Below, piece by piece: positions 14,899 through 23,493 of a stretch of 24,331 nucleotides of DNA. The translations under genes were made by a program, and so were the position numbers. Positions within the stretch are counted from its first letter, which is position 1. The number at the start of each line of letters is the position of its first letter. Source of the DNA: Flavobacteriaceae bacterium UBA5950 (GTDB taxonomy: Bacteria > Bacteroidota > Bacteroidia > Flavobacteriales > Flavobacteriaceae); the NCBI GenBank assembly GCA_002430545.1, contig DJCM01000012.1:22899-47229 (forward strand). The letters are read 5' to 3'. Under the pieces are notes generated by a model that saw nothing but the letters and a program-made list of their open reading frames with translations, made no database searches and was not told the origin of the DNA.

Positions 14899-16500
14899 AT
14901 GTCAAAACCCAAATCCATACAGCTTTGGCCTGATCACGATCTGCGTATCTCTGCACATTATCAGCTCAGTGCTGACCAACTTATCAATAAAACAGTTGAA
15001 GAAAATCAAGGCACAATCAGCAGCACTGGCGCGCTGATTATAAAAACTGGAAAATTCACGGGGCGATCTCCAAAAGACAGGTATATCGTCAAAGATGATA
15101 TAACAACTGATCTCGTTTGGTGGGGTGATTTTAACATCTCTTTTTCATCAAAATATTTTGATGCACTCTACAAGAAAATGATGGCATACATCGCTAATAA
15201 AACAGTCTATGTTCGGGATGTTTTTGCAGGTGCTGACGAACGATATCGAATTGGCATAAGAATCGTCAATGAGACGCCTTGGGCTAATCTTTTTGTTCGA
15301 AATATGTTTATCCAACCTGATGAGGCAGCACTAAACGATTTTTCAAAAGACTGGCTTGTGCTGAACATCCCCAGCTTTGAGGCAATTCCAGAGACTGATC
15401 ACACAAGGCAGTCAAACTTCACGATTGTTAATTTTTCAAAAAAAATCATCATTATTGGTGGTAGTGGATATACAGGGGAAATCAAAAAATCTATTTTTTC
15501 TGTATTAAATTTCACATTGCCTACAGACGACGATGTGTTGCCGATGCACTGTTCAGCCAACGCTGACAACGATGGTACGTCTGCTTTGTTTTTTGGACTA
15601 TCGGGCACTGGCAAAACAACCTTGTCTGCAGACCCCAAACGAAGATTGATTGGTGATGATGAACATGGATGGACGCCAGACAACAAGGTTTTTAACTTTG
15701 AAGGGGGCTGTTATGCCAAGGTGATTGATTTGTCTCGTGAAAAAGAGACAAATATATTTGATGCAATAAAGAAAGGGGCTTTGCTCGAAAATGTCGTTGC
15801 TGACGGAAAAGGGCAGGTTGATTATACTGATGTCAGCATCACCCAAAACACAAGAGTCAGCTACCCAATCCATCACATCAAGAATATTGCAATTCCTTCG
15901 ATAGGAGAAAAAACCAAACATATATTTTTCCTCACTGCTGATGCATTTGGAGTACTCCCTCCAATCACTTTGCTAAACCCCAACCAGGTTGCATATCATT
16001 TTATGTCTGGCTATACAGCCAAAATTGCTGGCACAGAAGAGGGGATAAAAACCCCACAACCCTCATTTTCGGCATGTTTTGGTGCACCATTTATGCCCCT
16101 CCATCCAAGTGTTTATGCAAGTCTGTTGGTAAAAAAAATTCAAGAAAATAATATTTCTGTATGGCTGATCAATACAGGTTGGACTGGCGGACCATATGGA
16201 GTTGGTCATCGAATAGCACTGCAACACACCGGAACAATGATTGAAGCAGCACGCACAGGTCTTCTCAATCCAACCTACAGCTATGATGATTATCACATTC
16301 ACACTGTATTTGGTATCGCTCAACCCAGGGTTTGCCCAGGCGTACCTGAATCGATTTTGAGTCCAAGGCAAACTTGGAACAATGACGAGGCGTTTTACAA
16401 ACAAGCCCTTAAACTAGCTCTGGCGTTTCATAAGAATTTTAAACAGTTTGAGGATCAGGTGTCGAAAGAGATTTTGAGTGGGGCGCCGGACTTTAGGTAA
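14899..16500 (+). CDS. pckA: phosphoenolpyruvate carboxykinase (ATP)
   Basis: Cytosolic enzyme of 533 residues that interconverts oxaloacetate plus ATP and phosphoenolpyruvate plus CO2, the first step of gluconeogenesis. The kinase P-loop is GLSGTGKTT (233–241), followed by the metal-binding LIGDDEHGW and GGCYAKVIDLS. Near the N-terminus TGRSPKDR forms the substrate-binding motif. Length and motifs are normal for the ATP-dependent class. Its 3' end overlaps the stop of the convergent acetoacetyl-CoA synthetase gene by eight bases; both genes relate to growth on non-sugar carbon, but they are on opposite strands. Confidence 0.98.
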   Translation: MSKPKSIQLWPDHDLRISAHYQLSADQLINKTVEENQGTISSTGALIIKTGKFTGRSPKDRYIVKDDITTDLVWWGDFNISFSSKYFDALYKKMMAYIANKTVYVRDVFAGADERYRIGIRIVNETPWANLFVRNMFIQPDEAALNDFSKDWLVLNIPSFEAIPETDHTRQSNFTIVNFSKKIIIIGGSGYTGEIKKSIFSVLNFTLPTDDDVLPMHCSANADNDGTSALFFGLSGTGKTTLSADPKRRLIGDDEHGWTPDNKVFNFEGGCYAKVIDLSREKETNIFDAIKKGALLENVVADGKGQVDYTDVSITQNTRVSYPIHHIKNIAIPSIGEKTKHIFFLTADAFGVLPPITLLNPNQVAYHFMSGYTAKIAGTEEGIKTPQPSFSACFGAPFMPLHPSVYASLLVKKIQENNISVWLINTGWTGGPYGVGHRIALQHTGTMIEAARTGLLNPTYSYDDYHIHTVFGIAQPRVCPGVPESILSPRQTWNNDEAFYKQALKLALAFHKNFKQFEDQVSKEILSGAPDFR

Positions 16501-18373
16501 AAGAGTTGTTTTTTGCATAGTCAACAAACCACTTGATGGCATTGGGGTTACGCAGTGAATCAGTGCTTAGTGCATCTGTTGCAGACACCCCCATTAATAG
16601 TTTTTTGATGGGAATTTCAACTTTTTTTCCACTCAACGTATAAGGTATTTCAGGGGCACGAATGATGTGATCTGGCACATGCCGAGGAGAGTATTTGTTC
16701 CTCAACTGAGATCGTATTTCTTGGTCATCCATATTAAGTTGAAGCACTACAAAAAGCAGTAAAGTATCTATATGTTGACTCGTGAGATGAATCACAAGAC
16801 TGTCTTCAATTTCATCTTGATTGCTCAGTAAATTATAAATCTCTGCTGTGCCAATGCGCACCCCTTGTCTGTTCAGTGTTGCGTCTGAGCGTCCATGAAT
16901 GATTAGACTGCCCCTCTCGTTTTCAGTTGCCCAATCGCCATGATTCCATACGTTTAGATACATAATATAATAGCTTGCTTGCAGCAACTGATAGTCCTTA
17001 TCACCCCAGAGATGAATCGGCATAGATATAAATGGTTTTGACAGCACCAACTCCCCAGGCTGATGTTGAATTTTTGTACCATCTGTATTCCAAATTTCGA
17101 CTGCTGCACCCAACATCTTGCATTGAATTTCACCAGGTACTACTTCCATTTCAGGGTGCCCCCCAACAAAAGCAGTACAAACATCTGTTCCTCCACTTAG
17201 AGAGATGATATGAGTGTTTGGAAAACGATGCTGTAATGACTTGCAGGTGTCAGCAGACAAGGGGGAACCAGTTGAGCCGATGGTCTTCAAGTGATCAAAA
17301 TCAAAGCCTTCAAACCCAGAAAAACCCTCATCTGCTTGCTGCTGAAAATACACTGCCCCATGTCCAAAATGATTTATTTTTGCTTTAGAGGCAAAATCCC
17401 AAAGCACTGAAGGCTTAGGGGTTGTTGGTGCGCCATTATAGAGACAAAGCGTAGCACCACACAACAAACTCGATAAAGCGTAATTCCACATCATCCAACC
17501 AGTTGTGGAATACCAAAAATAACGATCTCCCTCAAAAACATTTTGATGAATCGCAAGTGCTTTTTGGTGTTCTAAAATCATTGCTCCTGTGCCATGAACG
17601 ATCGCTTTGGGTTTTCCAGTCGTCCCTGATGAAAATAATACCCATATCGGATCAGAGAATGACACTGGGATTTGATGAAGCTGATGTAAACTTTGGTCAG
17701 GTTCGTCAAAAGTCTGATAGCTACATAGGTCAATGCAATGACAGTTTCCAAAGGCCTTTTGAAAGGCATCCACTTTTGCGCTAATGTCATATCCCTTTCC
17801 TCTGTAGATATAGCAGGAATGAGCAAAAAGTACCTTGGGTTGCAGTTGTGAAAATCGATCATTAACAGCGTTGATTCCAAAATCTGGGGAGCATGATGAC
17901 CAAACTGCACCCAGACCATTGACAGCCAAAAAAGCAGCAATCGTTTCAGGCGCATTGACACAGTATGCAGCCACACAATCTCCTTTCTCTACACCCATCG
18001 CGAGTAATTGCTGCTGTATTTGTACAGTTTTATTGTAGAGTTCTTGCCAACTGATTTCAGTTAAAGGGCTCGTTTCGCTTTGATAAATGATTGCTGGTCG
18101 TTGGTTTGAGTATTGAGAAAAAACATGTTTGGCGTAACTCAGCTCTGCTCCATCAAACCATGTTGTTTTCCAAGGTTTATCAGAACGATTCATCACTTTT
18201 GAAAAGGGTTTGTCAAAATCAACAGAGAAAAATCGTGCAATAGACGCCCAAAATGTATCTTGATCACTGACACTCCAATGATGAAGATCGTGATAATTTG
18301 AAAAGGAGATTTGATACTCCTTGTTTAAAAATTCAATGTATAGTCGATACTGAGATGTCACGATTTTGGACAT
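16493..18373 (-). CDS. acetoacetyl-CoA synthetase (acetoacetate–CoA ligase)
   Basis: AMP-forming ligase of 626 residues that activates acetoacetate to acetoacetyl-CoA. The AMP-binding motif is SSGTTGKPKAIVHG (from about 248), followed by STTGWMMWNYALSSLL. The family-specific GRSDATLNRQGVRIGTAEIYN region and the C-terminal SGKKVEIP with the catalytic lysine (about 583) separate it from ordinary acetyl-CoA synthetase. I place the start at the ATG at 18373 (MSKIVTSQ); a TTG upstream would fall inside a terminator hairpin. A near-match -7 motif (TACTTTTC, minus strand 18389–18396) precedes it. It allows use of ketone bodies or acetoacetate from branched-chain or polyhydroxybutyrate breakdown. Confidence 0.95.
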   Translation of the reverse strand: MSKIVTSQYRLYIEFLNKEYQISFSNYHDLHHWSVSDQDTFWASIARFFSVDFDKPFSKVMNRSDKPWKTTWFDGAELSYAKHVFSQYSNQRPAIIYQSETSPLTEISWQELYNKTVQIQQQLLAMGVEKGDCVAAYCVNAPETIAAFLAVNGLGAVWSSCSPDFGINAVNDRFSQLQPKVLFAHSCYIYRGKGYDISAKVDAFQKAFGNCHCIDLCSYQTFDEPDQSLHQLHQIPVSFSDPIWVLFSSGTTGKPKAIVHGTGAMILEHQKALAIHQNVFEGDRYFWYSTTGWMMWNYALSSLLCGATLCLYNGAPTTPKPSVLWDFASKAKINHFGHGAVYFQQQADEGFSGFEGFDFDHLKTIGSTGSPLSADTCKSLQHRFPNTHIISLSGGTDVCTAFVGGHPEMEVVPGEIQCKMLGAAVEIWNTDGTKIQHQPGELVLSKPFISMPIHLWGDKDYQLLQASYYIMYLNVWNHGDWATENERGSLIIHGRSDATLNRQGVRIGTAEIYNLLSNQDEIEDSLVIHLTSQHIDTLLLFVVLQLNMDDQEIRSQLRNKYSPRHVPDHIIRAPEIPYTLSGKKVEIPIKKLLMGVSATDALSTDSLRNPNAIKWFVDYAKNNSFT

Positions 18374-18411
18374 GATCAAGCAATGTAAGAAAAGTAATTG
18401 GGACTGTAAAT

Positions 18412-18440
18412 AAAAAAATCCCAATGCTTTGCATTAGGAT
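18412..18440 (-). terminator. rho-independent terminator (minus strand)
   Basis: Read leftward, a 10-bp stem with one mismatch (ATCCTAATGC / GCATTGGGAT) and an AAA loop is followed by a run of seven T. It is placed to end transcription of a gene lying just to the right; the TAA at 18434 of the reading frame there is inside the stem. It separates that gene from acetoacetyl-CoA synthetase. Confidence 0.8.
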
Positions 18441-18578
18441 TGTGATTGATGTGGAGCAGAAGGGAGTGAAGTCGAACTTTTTTTGCGAGGATTTAGGTTT
18501 ATTTTTATGAAAAAATAAAATAATGAGTTGCAATAAGATGCCAACCCCGAAAGCAATCCAATAACCCGCATTAAAGGA
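18434..18578 (-). pseudogene. unidentified 3' gene fragment ahead of the terminator
   Basis: Between the symporter break (about 18570) and the terminator is a short stretch that looks like the end of some other leftward gene. One frame, different from the symporter frame, reads AGYWIAFGVGILLQLIILFF, a typical membrane helix. In the symporter frame the stretch ends NPRKKSSTSLPSAPHQSQS and stops in the terminator hairpin. A single-base deletion in a run of six T would join the helix to that ending, so a C-terminal fragment of a membrane protein with a frameshift is possible. I do not recognise the family, and the reading is tentative. Confidence 0.35.
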
Positions 18579-18700
18579 TGGACCCCTGACCCGGCAACAT
18601 AAAATTCTTTGGTAGAGGATGCCCTAGACCAAATAGCAATACCAATATAAAGTGTAAAGCTTAAGCCTACAGCTATCCATATCCAATATTGTAAATCCAT
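18569..18700 (-). pseudogene. truncated sodium:solute symporter (DUF4212-linked large subunit), N-terminal 44 codons only
   Basis: The ATG at 18700 begins a protein that matches the N-terminus of the acetate/monocarboxylate-type sodium:solute symporters: YIGIAIWSRASSTKEFYVAG then SGVHPLM. In intact members this continues with an Asn-Gly-Met-Ala-Thr segment and about 500 more residues with many helices. Here homology stops after Met44 and the same frame goes on for 44 unrelated residues to a stop at 18434. The gene follows DUF4212 with a four-base gap, the normal arrangement of the two-subunit symporter. The break is abrupt, with no transposon or repeat next to it. About eight bases around 18569–18576 (CTTTAATG on the minus strand) could belong to either side, as expected from a microhomology join. 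Confidence 0.8.
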
Positions 18701-18704
18701 GTTT

Positions 18705-18953
18705 TTAAGATTTAAATGATTTGTCCAGACGATTCATTAAAAAAATATAAATAAATATGATAATTACAAAGCCAAAAATCGCCCCTTGCTGTGCAAACCA
18801 AAATCCAAGTTTAAAACCTCCTATTGTTATGGTGCTAAGAAAATTTACAAGTAAGATTCCACACCCAAAGGAAATAATAAACCAAAAAGTTAACAACCAA
18901 CTAATGTATTTTAAGTTTTTTTTCCAGTACTGAATTTTTTTGTCTTTAGTCAT
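18705..18953 (-). CDS. DUF4212 protein, small subunit of a sodium:solute symporter
   Basis: Membrane protein of 82 residues with two transmembrane helices (about 18–38 and 52–73). It carries the family marks YWKKNLKYISWLL, the segment GGFKLGFWFAQQGAIFGF and the end YIFLMNRLDKSF. DUF4212 genes are normally followed by the large sodium:solute symporter subunit, which is the case here, but the partner is cut short, so the pair cannot make a working transporter from this sequence. The gene is complete and divergent from the large secreted protein gene, with a 149-base AT-rich gap between the starts. Confidence 0.92.
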   Translation of the reverse strand: MTKDKKIQYWKKNLKYISWLLTFWFIISFGCGILLVNFLSTITIGGFKLGFWFAQQGAIFGFVIIIFIYIFLMNRLDKSFKS

Positions 18954-19102
18954 TTTAAATGGTTAGTTAAGTGTTTGAGATTTTAATCAATATAGCGATT
19001 TAATTAAATATAAATTTACCTTAAATAACTCAGTACCAGATTTTAGTTTTATTTTTAATTGGATAATCTTAAATTGATGAGCTTTAAATACTTGATAATT
19101 AT
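18954..19102. other. AT-rich divergent intergenic region
   Basis: This 149-base gap separates the DUF4212 start (leftward) and the 1339-residue protein start (rightward). It is strongly AT-rich and must hold promoters for both, but no exact TAnnTTTG with a good -33 partner stands out; TAGTTTTA near 19045 is the nearest rightward candidate. Confidence 0.4.
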
Positions 19103-22100
19103 ATGAGTTTAAAAAAGTGGTTTTTTTTGATTTTATTTTTCAAATTTCTCTTGATTTCAGGTCAAAATTTTGAACGTGTAGAACAAAAGATTGGTTTAGA
19201 TCACATAGCTAATAATAATGGAGTAGCTGTAGCCGATTTTGATAATGATAATGATTTAGACTTATTCATTGTTGCTCATTCAAGAGAAAATCCAGATGAT
19301 CCGCTTACTTACAGTAGGTTAATGCAAAATAATAATGACGGTACCTTTACAGATATCACTTTTGAAATGGGCTTTTACGACTTATATACCGTTGATGAAA
19401 GTATTGATGAATTTTATGGTTTAGCAGGAACCAAATTTGGCGTATCATGGGGAGATTATAATAATGATAGTTACCCCGATTTAGTTTTTACTTTCAATGA
19501 CAAACTTTTAATTTATAGAAATAATTATGCAAATTCATTTACTAACGTAACTACTGAATTAGGTTTCAGTGAAGTAACTGAATGTGGTTACACAGGCGCT
19601 ACCTGGTTTGATTATGATAATGATGGCTTATTAGATTTGTATTTATGTGACTGGGGCCAGTGTAATCAAGGAAATGCATTATACAGGAATGTAGGAGGTA
19701 CAGCATTTGAGGATGTTACGGAATCCACAGGATTAAATGAATTTAGAAATTTTGCAAGTTACACCGCTTTTCCTTTTGACTTTAACAAAGATGGTCTCAT
19801 GGATTTGTATGTTACAAACGATTTTAGTTATACTAATCGACTTTACATCAATAATGAAAATCATCAATTTACCGATCAGGCTGGTGATTATGGGTTAGAT
19901 TATGCTTCAAATGACATGGGTATTGCTTTCGGAGATTTTGATTTGGATCAACAATTTGATATATATATTACAACAAGATCAGACAGTCCACTTTTTAAAT
20001 TTGATTCAGCGATATCAAAATATATAAATTGTGCAGATAATTTAGAAGTAAAAACTTCAGGATGGGGATGGGGTACTAAGTTTGCTGATTTTGACATAGA
20101 TGGTGATGAAGATTTAATTGTAGCTAACGGATTTGATTTTGAAAATTTACCAAAAGAGCAAAACATTTTTTATGAAAATTTTAATGCTCAAGGTAAAAAT
20201 GAGTTTAAAATACAGAGCAGGCAAAACTTTGGAAATATAAACACGTATTCTGTAGAATTTCAAGATTTTGATTATGATAATGATGGCGATCTAGATTTGG
20301 TCGTAACCAACACGCGTAATAATCTTTTTTTCTATGAAAATAATATTATTGATTTTGAAAATATTCAAGACCTGTCGTGGTTAGAGGTTAAACTTGAAGG
20401 AACATTATCCAATAGAGATGCAATTGGAACCACCCTAGAGATTGAAACTACTAATGGAAATCTTATAAGGTATTTCAATGGTGTTGGTATGTTATCACAA
20501 AGCCTTAAACCGGTTCATTTTGGATTTAAAGAAAATACAGAGTTATTGAGTTTAACTATAAAATGGCCTTCAGGTCATGTGGATTTCTATAATGACTTAT
20601 CAAAAAATGTGGTTTATAAGGCAACTGAAGCAACAGGACTTGTCGATCTTAATATAACTCCCAGCACAAAAATTGAAGGTTGCACGGATCCTAATTCGTG
20701 TAATTACAATCCAGAAGCCTACATTGACGATGGATCTTGCACTTTTTTAGAGTCAGAATTTATTGAAGGACCAGAGCATTCCATTTTTTATGATACTGAG
20801 ATTTATACCTATCACAATAGTGATGGTCAAAACGTTGAGTGGATGGTTAACGGCGGCAAAATAATAAAAGGTCAGGGAAGTGATACCGTATCTGTTGAGT
20901 GGGATCTTTCTAACGCAGCAGAAATTTTTGCTAGAGTTTATAATACGGAATGTTCAAGTGAATGGGTTTCTAAAGTAATAAGTCTAAGTTATGACCCAAC
21001 ACTTTCAGATAAGTCTATTGCAAGAATCTGGAATGAATTGGTTTTAGAAGGGATCAGAGGTGATTTTGCAAAACCCACTGTACATGCTAGAAATTTATTT
21101 CACTCGAGTTTACTGATGTATGATATCTGGGCTATTCATGATGAAATAGCTGACACTTATTTTTTAGGAAAGACTTTAAATAACACTTTTATTGAATTTG
21201 ACGGTTTTAGTCCATTTAAATCTAAAACCGAGTCTATAAATGAAGCCATATCTTATGCCATGTATAGGTTAATAATTCAAAGGTATAGTGGTACACCTGG
21301 TTTTGATAATCTTCATGAGCGTATGATGATTCTTATGCAAGCTTTAGATTATGATGTGTCTTATGATTCTCATATTTATCAATATGGTAATGCTGCTGCT
21401 TTAGGTAATTATATAGCCTCTCATCTCATTGATTTTGGTCTTAATGACGGATCAAGAGAAGCAACAAATTATGATAATGCTTTTTATATGCCATCCAATT
21501 TACCTTTGGTTTTAGACGGTTATGAAAATCAAAATTTCTCATCATTTAATCCCAATAATTGGCAACCCCTTACTTTAGAATTGTTTATAGATCAGTCTGG
21601 AAATATTACTGATAACAATAACCCTGATTTTTTGAGTCCAGAATGGGGCTCAGTTTACCCTTTTGCATTAAAGTCATCACAACAAAATACTTTCTCAAAA
21701 AATAATAATAAGTACAAGGTTTATTTAGATCCTGGCGCGCCACCCTATTACGATGCAACTATAAATTCTGAAGGCTTTAATGACTATAAATCTGGTTTTG
21801 CAATGGTTTCGATTTGGGGATCACATTTAGATTCCAATGATAATGTTTTGTGGGATATCTCCCCTGGAGCTATTGGAAACTTGGATTTTGAAGTTTTATC
21901 ACAAAATAATGTTATTTCAAATTACAACTACTTAGATGGAGGAGATTTTAGTTTAGGACACCAGGTGAATCCTATAACTGGAGATATTTATAAATCTAAT
22001 ACGGTTAAACGCGGGGATTATACAAGAGTTTTAGCAGAGTTTTGGGCAGATGGTCCTGACTCTGAAACCCCACCAGGGCATTGGTTTACAATTTTGAATT

Positions 22101-23122
22101 ATGTGAATGATAATCCATTATTAGATAAAAATTTTGAAGGACAAAATGAAATATTGTCTGATTTAGAATGGGATGTTAAATCTTACTTCACACTTGGCGG
22201 TGCTATGCATGACGCTGCAATTGCTGCATGGAGTGTAAAAGGATGGTATGATTACATTAGGCCAGTATCTGCAATTCGATACATGTGTAGTTTGGGTCAA
22301 AGTTCTAATCCTGAAAAACCATCATATAATTCTTTGGGGATACCCTTAATTGAAGGATATATTGAGCTTATAATGTCCGATGACCCCTTAGTAGGTTCAA
22401 ACAATGAAAATTTAAATAAAATAAAGGTTAAGAGTTGGCGAGGACATGATTATGTACAAAATCCCAAAACAACAAGTGCAGGTGTAGATTGGATTCTAGG
22501 GGAAAGATGGTGGCCGTACCAACGCCCAAGTTTTGTAACTCCTCCCTTTGCTGGTTACGTTTCAGGACATTCTACTTATTCTAGAGCTGCAGCTGAGGTG
22601 TTGAAAGCATTTACGGGATCTTCCTTTTTTCCCGGTGGAATGGGTGAGTTTAAGGCTCCTAAAGATGATTTTTTAGTTTTTGAGAAAGGGCCTAGTGAAA
22701 CTGTTGTATTGCAATGGGCAACCTATGCAGATGCTGCAGATCAATGCAGTTTATCACGTATATGGGGAGGTATTCACCCTCCAGCCGATGATATTCCTGG
22801 ACGCATTATGGGAGAGATTATTGGAAAGCAAGCATTTGAGCAGGCAAAATCGTTGTTTAGCAAAACGCTCATACATAATGAAATAAATCTGAATATTTAT
22901 GTATTTCCTAATCCCATTAATCCTGACAGATTTATTATATCGGGAACTGCATCTGATTCTGAAATTTTTCTCTTTGACTTCAATGGACGTCAGATTCCTT
23001 TTCATTCCTACTATTTTAATGAAACTTCCAAACAAACTGAATTAAGTTTAAGACCTGGTATTGCTTCAGGAGTATATTTTTTAAAAGTTTCAGGGAAGAG
23101 CTTTAAGTTAATTGTTAATTAA
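19103..23122 (+). CDS. secreted CRTAC1-like FG-GAP/UnbV – vanadium-haloperoxidase-like fusion with T9SS sorting domain
   Basis: Large exported protein of 1339 residues. Residues 1–20 are a signal peptide. Residues about 22–420 hold seven or so FG-GAP/VCBS repeats with calcium-loop motifs such as DFDNDNDLDLF, DYDNDGLLDLY and DYDNDGDLDLV. Residues about 425–510 are an ASPIC/UnbV domain. A Cys-containing linker (CTDPNSCNYNPEAYIDDGSC) and a PKD-like stretch follow. Residues about 640–1255 resemble vanadium-dependent haloperoxidases/PAP2 phosphatases, with every active-site motif: Lys1046-x6-Arg1053-Pro, Ser1154-Gly-His1156, and Ser1218-Arg1219-x5-His1225-x3-Asp1229. The last 75 residues (VFPNPINPDRF to the end) are a type A T9SS sorting domain, so it is likely exported by the type IX system and attached to or released from the cell surface. 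Halide oxidation or phosphatase activity cannot be decided from sequence. The gene is intact. Confidence 0.9.
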   Translation: MSLKKWFFLILFFKFLLISGQNFERVEQKIGLDHIANNNGVAVADFDNDNDLDLFIVAHSRENPDDPLTYSRLMQNNNDGTFTDITFEMGFYDLYTVDESIDEFYGLAGTKFGVSWGDYNNDSYPDLVFTFNDKLLIYRNNYANSFTNVTTELGFSEVTECGYTGATWFDYDNDGLLDLYLCDWGQCNQGNALYRNVGGTAFEDVTESTGLNEFRNFASYTAFPFDFNKDGLMDLYVTNDFSYTNRLYINNENHQFTDQAGDYGLDYASNDMGIAFGDFDLDQQFDIYITTRSDSPLFKFDSAISKYINCADNLEVKTSGWGWGTKFADFDIDGDEDLIVANGFDFENLPKEQNIFYENFNAQGKNEFKIQSRQNFGNINTYSVEFQDFDYDNDGDLDLVVTNTRNNLFFYENNIIDFENIQDLSWLEVKLEGTLSNRDAIGTTLEIETTNGNLIRYFNGVGMLSQSLKPVHFGFKENTELLSLTIKWPSGHVDFYNDLSKNVVYKATEATGLVDLNITPSTKIEGCTDPNSCNYNPEAYIDDGSCTFLESEFIEGPEHSIFYDTEIYTYHNSDGQNVEWMVNGGKIIKGQGSDTVSVEWDLSNAAEIFARVYNTECSSEWVSKVISLSYDPTLSDKSIARIWNELVLEGIRGDFAKPTVHARNLFHSSLLMYDIWAIHDEIADTYFLGKTLNNTFIEFDGFSPFKSKTESINEAISYAMYRLIIQRYSGTPGFDNLHERMMILMQALDYDVSYDSHIYQYGNAAALGNYIASHLIDFGLNDGSREATNYDNAFYMPSNLPLVLDGYENQNFSSFNPNNWQPLTLELFIDQSGNITDNNNPDFLSPEWGSVYPFALKSSQQNTFSKNNNKYKVYLDPGAPPYYDATINSEGFNDYKSGFAMVSIWGSHLDSNDNVLWDISPGAIGNLDFEVLSQNNVISNYNYLDGGDFSLGHQVNPITGDIYKSNTVKRGDYTRVLAEFWADGPDSETPPGHWFTILNYVNDNPLLDKNFEGQNEILSDLEWDVKSYFTLGGAMHDAAIAAWSVKGWYDYIRPVSAIRYMCSLGQSSNPEKPSYNSLGIPLIEGYIELIMSDDPLVGSNNENLNKIKVKSWRGHDYVQNPKTTSAGVDWILGERWWPYQRPSFVTPPFAGYVSGHSTYSRAAAEVLKAFTGSSFFPGGMGEFKAPKDDFLVFEKGPSETVVLQWATYADAADQCSLSRIWGGIHPPADDIPGRIMGEIIGKQAFEQAKSLFSKTLIHNEINLNIYVFPNPINPDRFIISGTASDSEIFLFDFNGRQIPFHSYYFNETSKQTELSLRPGIASGVYFLKVSGKSFKLIVN

Positions 23123-23156
23123 CCTTTAGGCTAAGCTTATATTTATAAAAAGGATT

Positions 23157-23176
23157 CTAATTTAATTGTAAATTAG
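23157..23176. repeat. perfect 8-bp inverted repeat
   Basis: CTAATTTA and TAAATTAG are perfect complements around a four-base ATTG loop in the 80-base gap after the large secreted protein. No T-run follows, so it is not a standard terminator. It could be an operator-like site or a weak hairpin at the transcript end; in AT-rich DNA it may be chance. Confidence 0.3.
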
Positions 23177-23183
23177 GACAGAC

Positions 23184-23191
23184 TAACTTTA
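23184..23191 (+). promoter_or_regulatory. candidate -7 promoter element (TAACTTTA)
   Basis: TAACTTTA matches seven of eight positions of TAnnTTTG and ends 11 bases before the ATG of the truncated metalloprotease gene. The only nearby TTG is 15 bases upstream, shorter than usual, so support is weak. Confidence 0.3.
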
Positions 23192-23202
23192 ACACCTTTA
23201 CT

Positions 23203-23493
23203 ATGAGATTTTTTATTGTAATCTTTTTAACCCAATTGCATTGGGGTTTTTCTCAAGAAAAAATTGATTTTAAGGAGCTCAAAACCATCCCAGGTTTTTT
23301 CAAAACATATTATGATGATTCAAAAGGTAAATTATACCTGGAAGTTAATAAACTGAATCAATCTTTCATATATGTGAGTGCCCTAAGTCAGGGTGTCGGA
23401 AATAACGATTTGTCATTAGATAGAGGCCAGCTAGGTAGTACTAAAATTGTAAAGTTCATCAAAGCAGGGAATAAACTATTATTACTTCAGCCG
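23203..23493 (+). pseudogene. zinc-dependent metalloprotease (DUF5118/DUF5117 type), N-terminal fragment
   Basis: The ATG at 23203 opens a signal peptide (to about residue 18, FSQ) and the start of the DUF5118/DUF5117 region of large secreted zinc metalloproteases of Bacteroidota: GFFKTYYDDSKGKLYLEV, then FIYVSALSQGVGNNDLSLDR and the typical GQLGSTKIVKF and LLLLQP. Intact members are about 800 residues and carry a HEXXH protease domain further on. Here similarity ends at about residue 97; the frame runs another 12 unrelated residues to a stop at 23532. The following DNA belongs to a different gene on the other strand, so this is a truncated remnant. The protease domain is absent from the window. 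Confidence 0.8.

Noticed and set aside
18374..18424. Upstream TTG start for acetoacetyl-CoA synthetase
   Set aside because: The TTG is inside the loop/stem region of a terminator hairpin and the added residues are not family-like; ATG at 18373 fits better.
18333..18533. 66-codon leftward frame running through the terminator
   Set aside because: It crosses the terminator hairpin into the 5' end of acetoacetyl-CoA synthetase; only its first part looks protein-like and is reported as a fragment.
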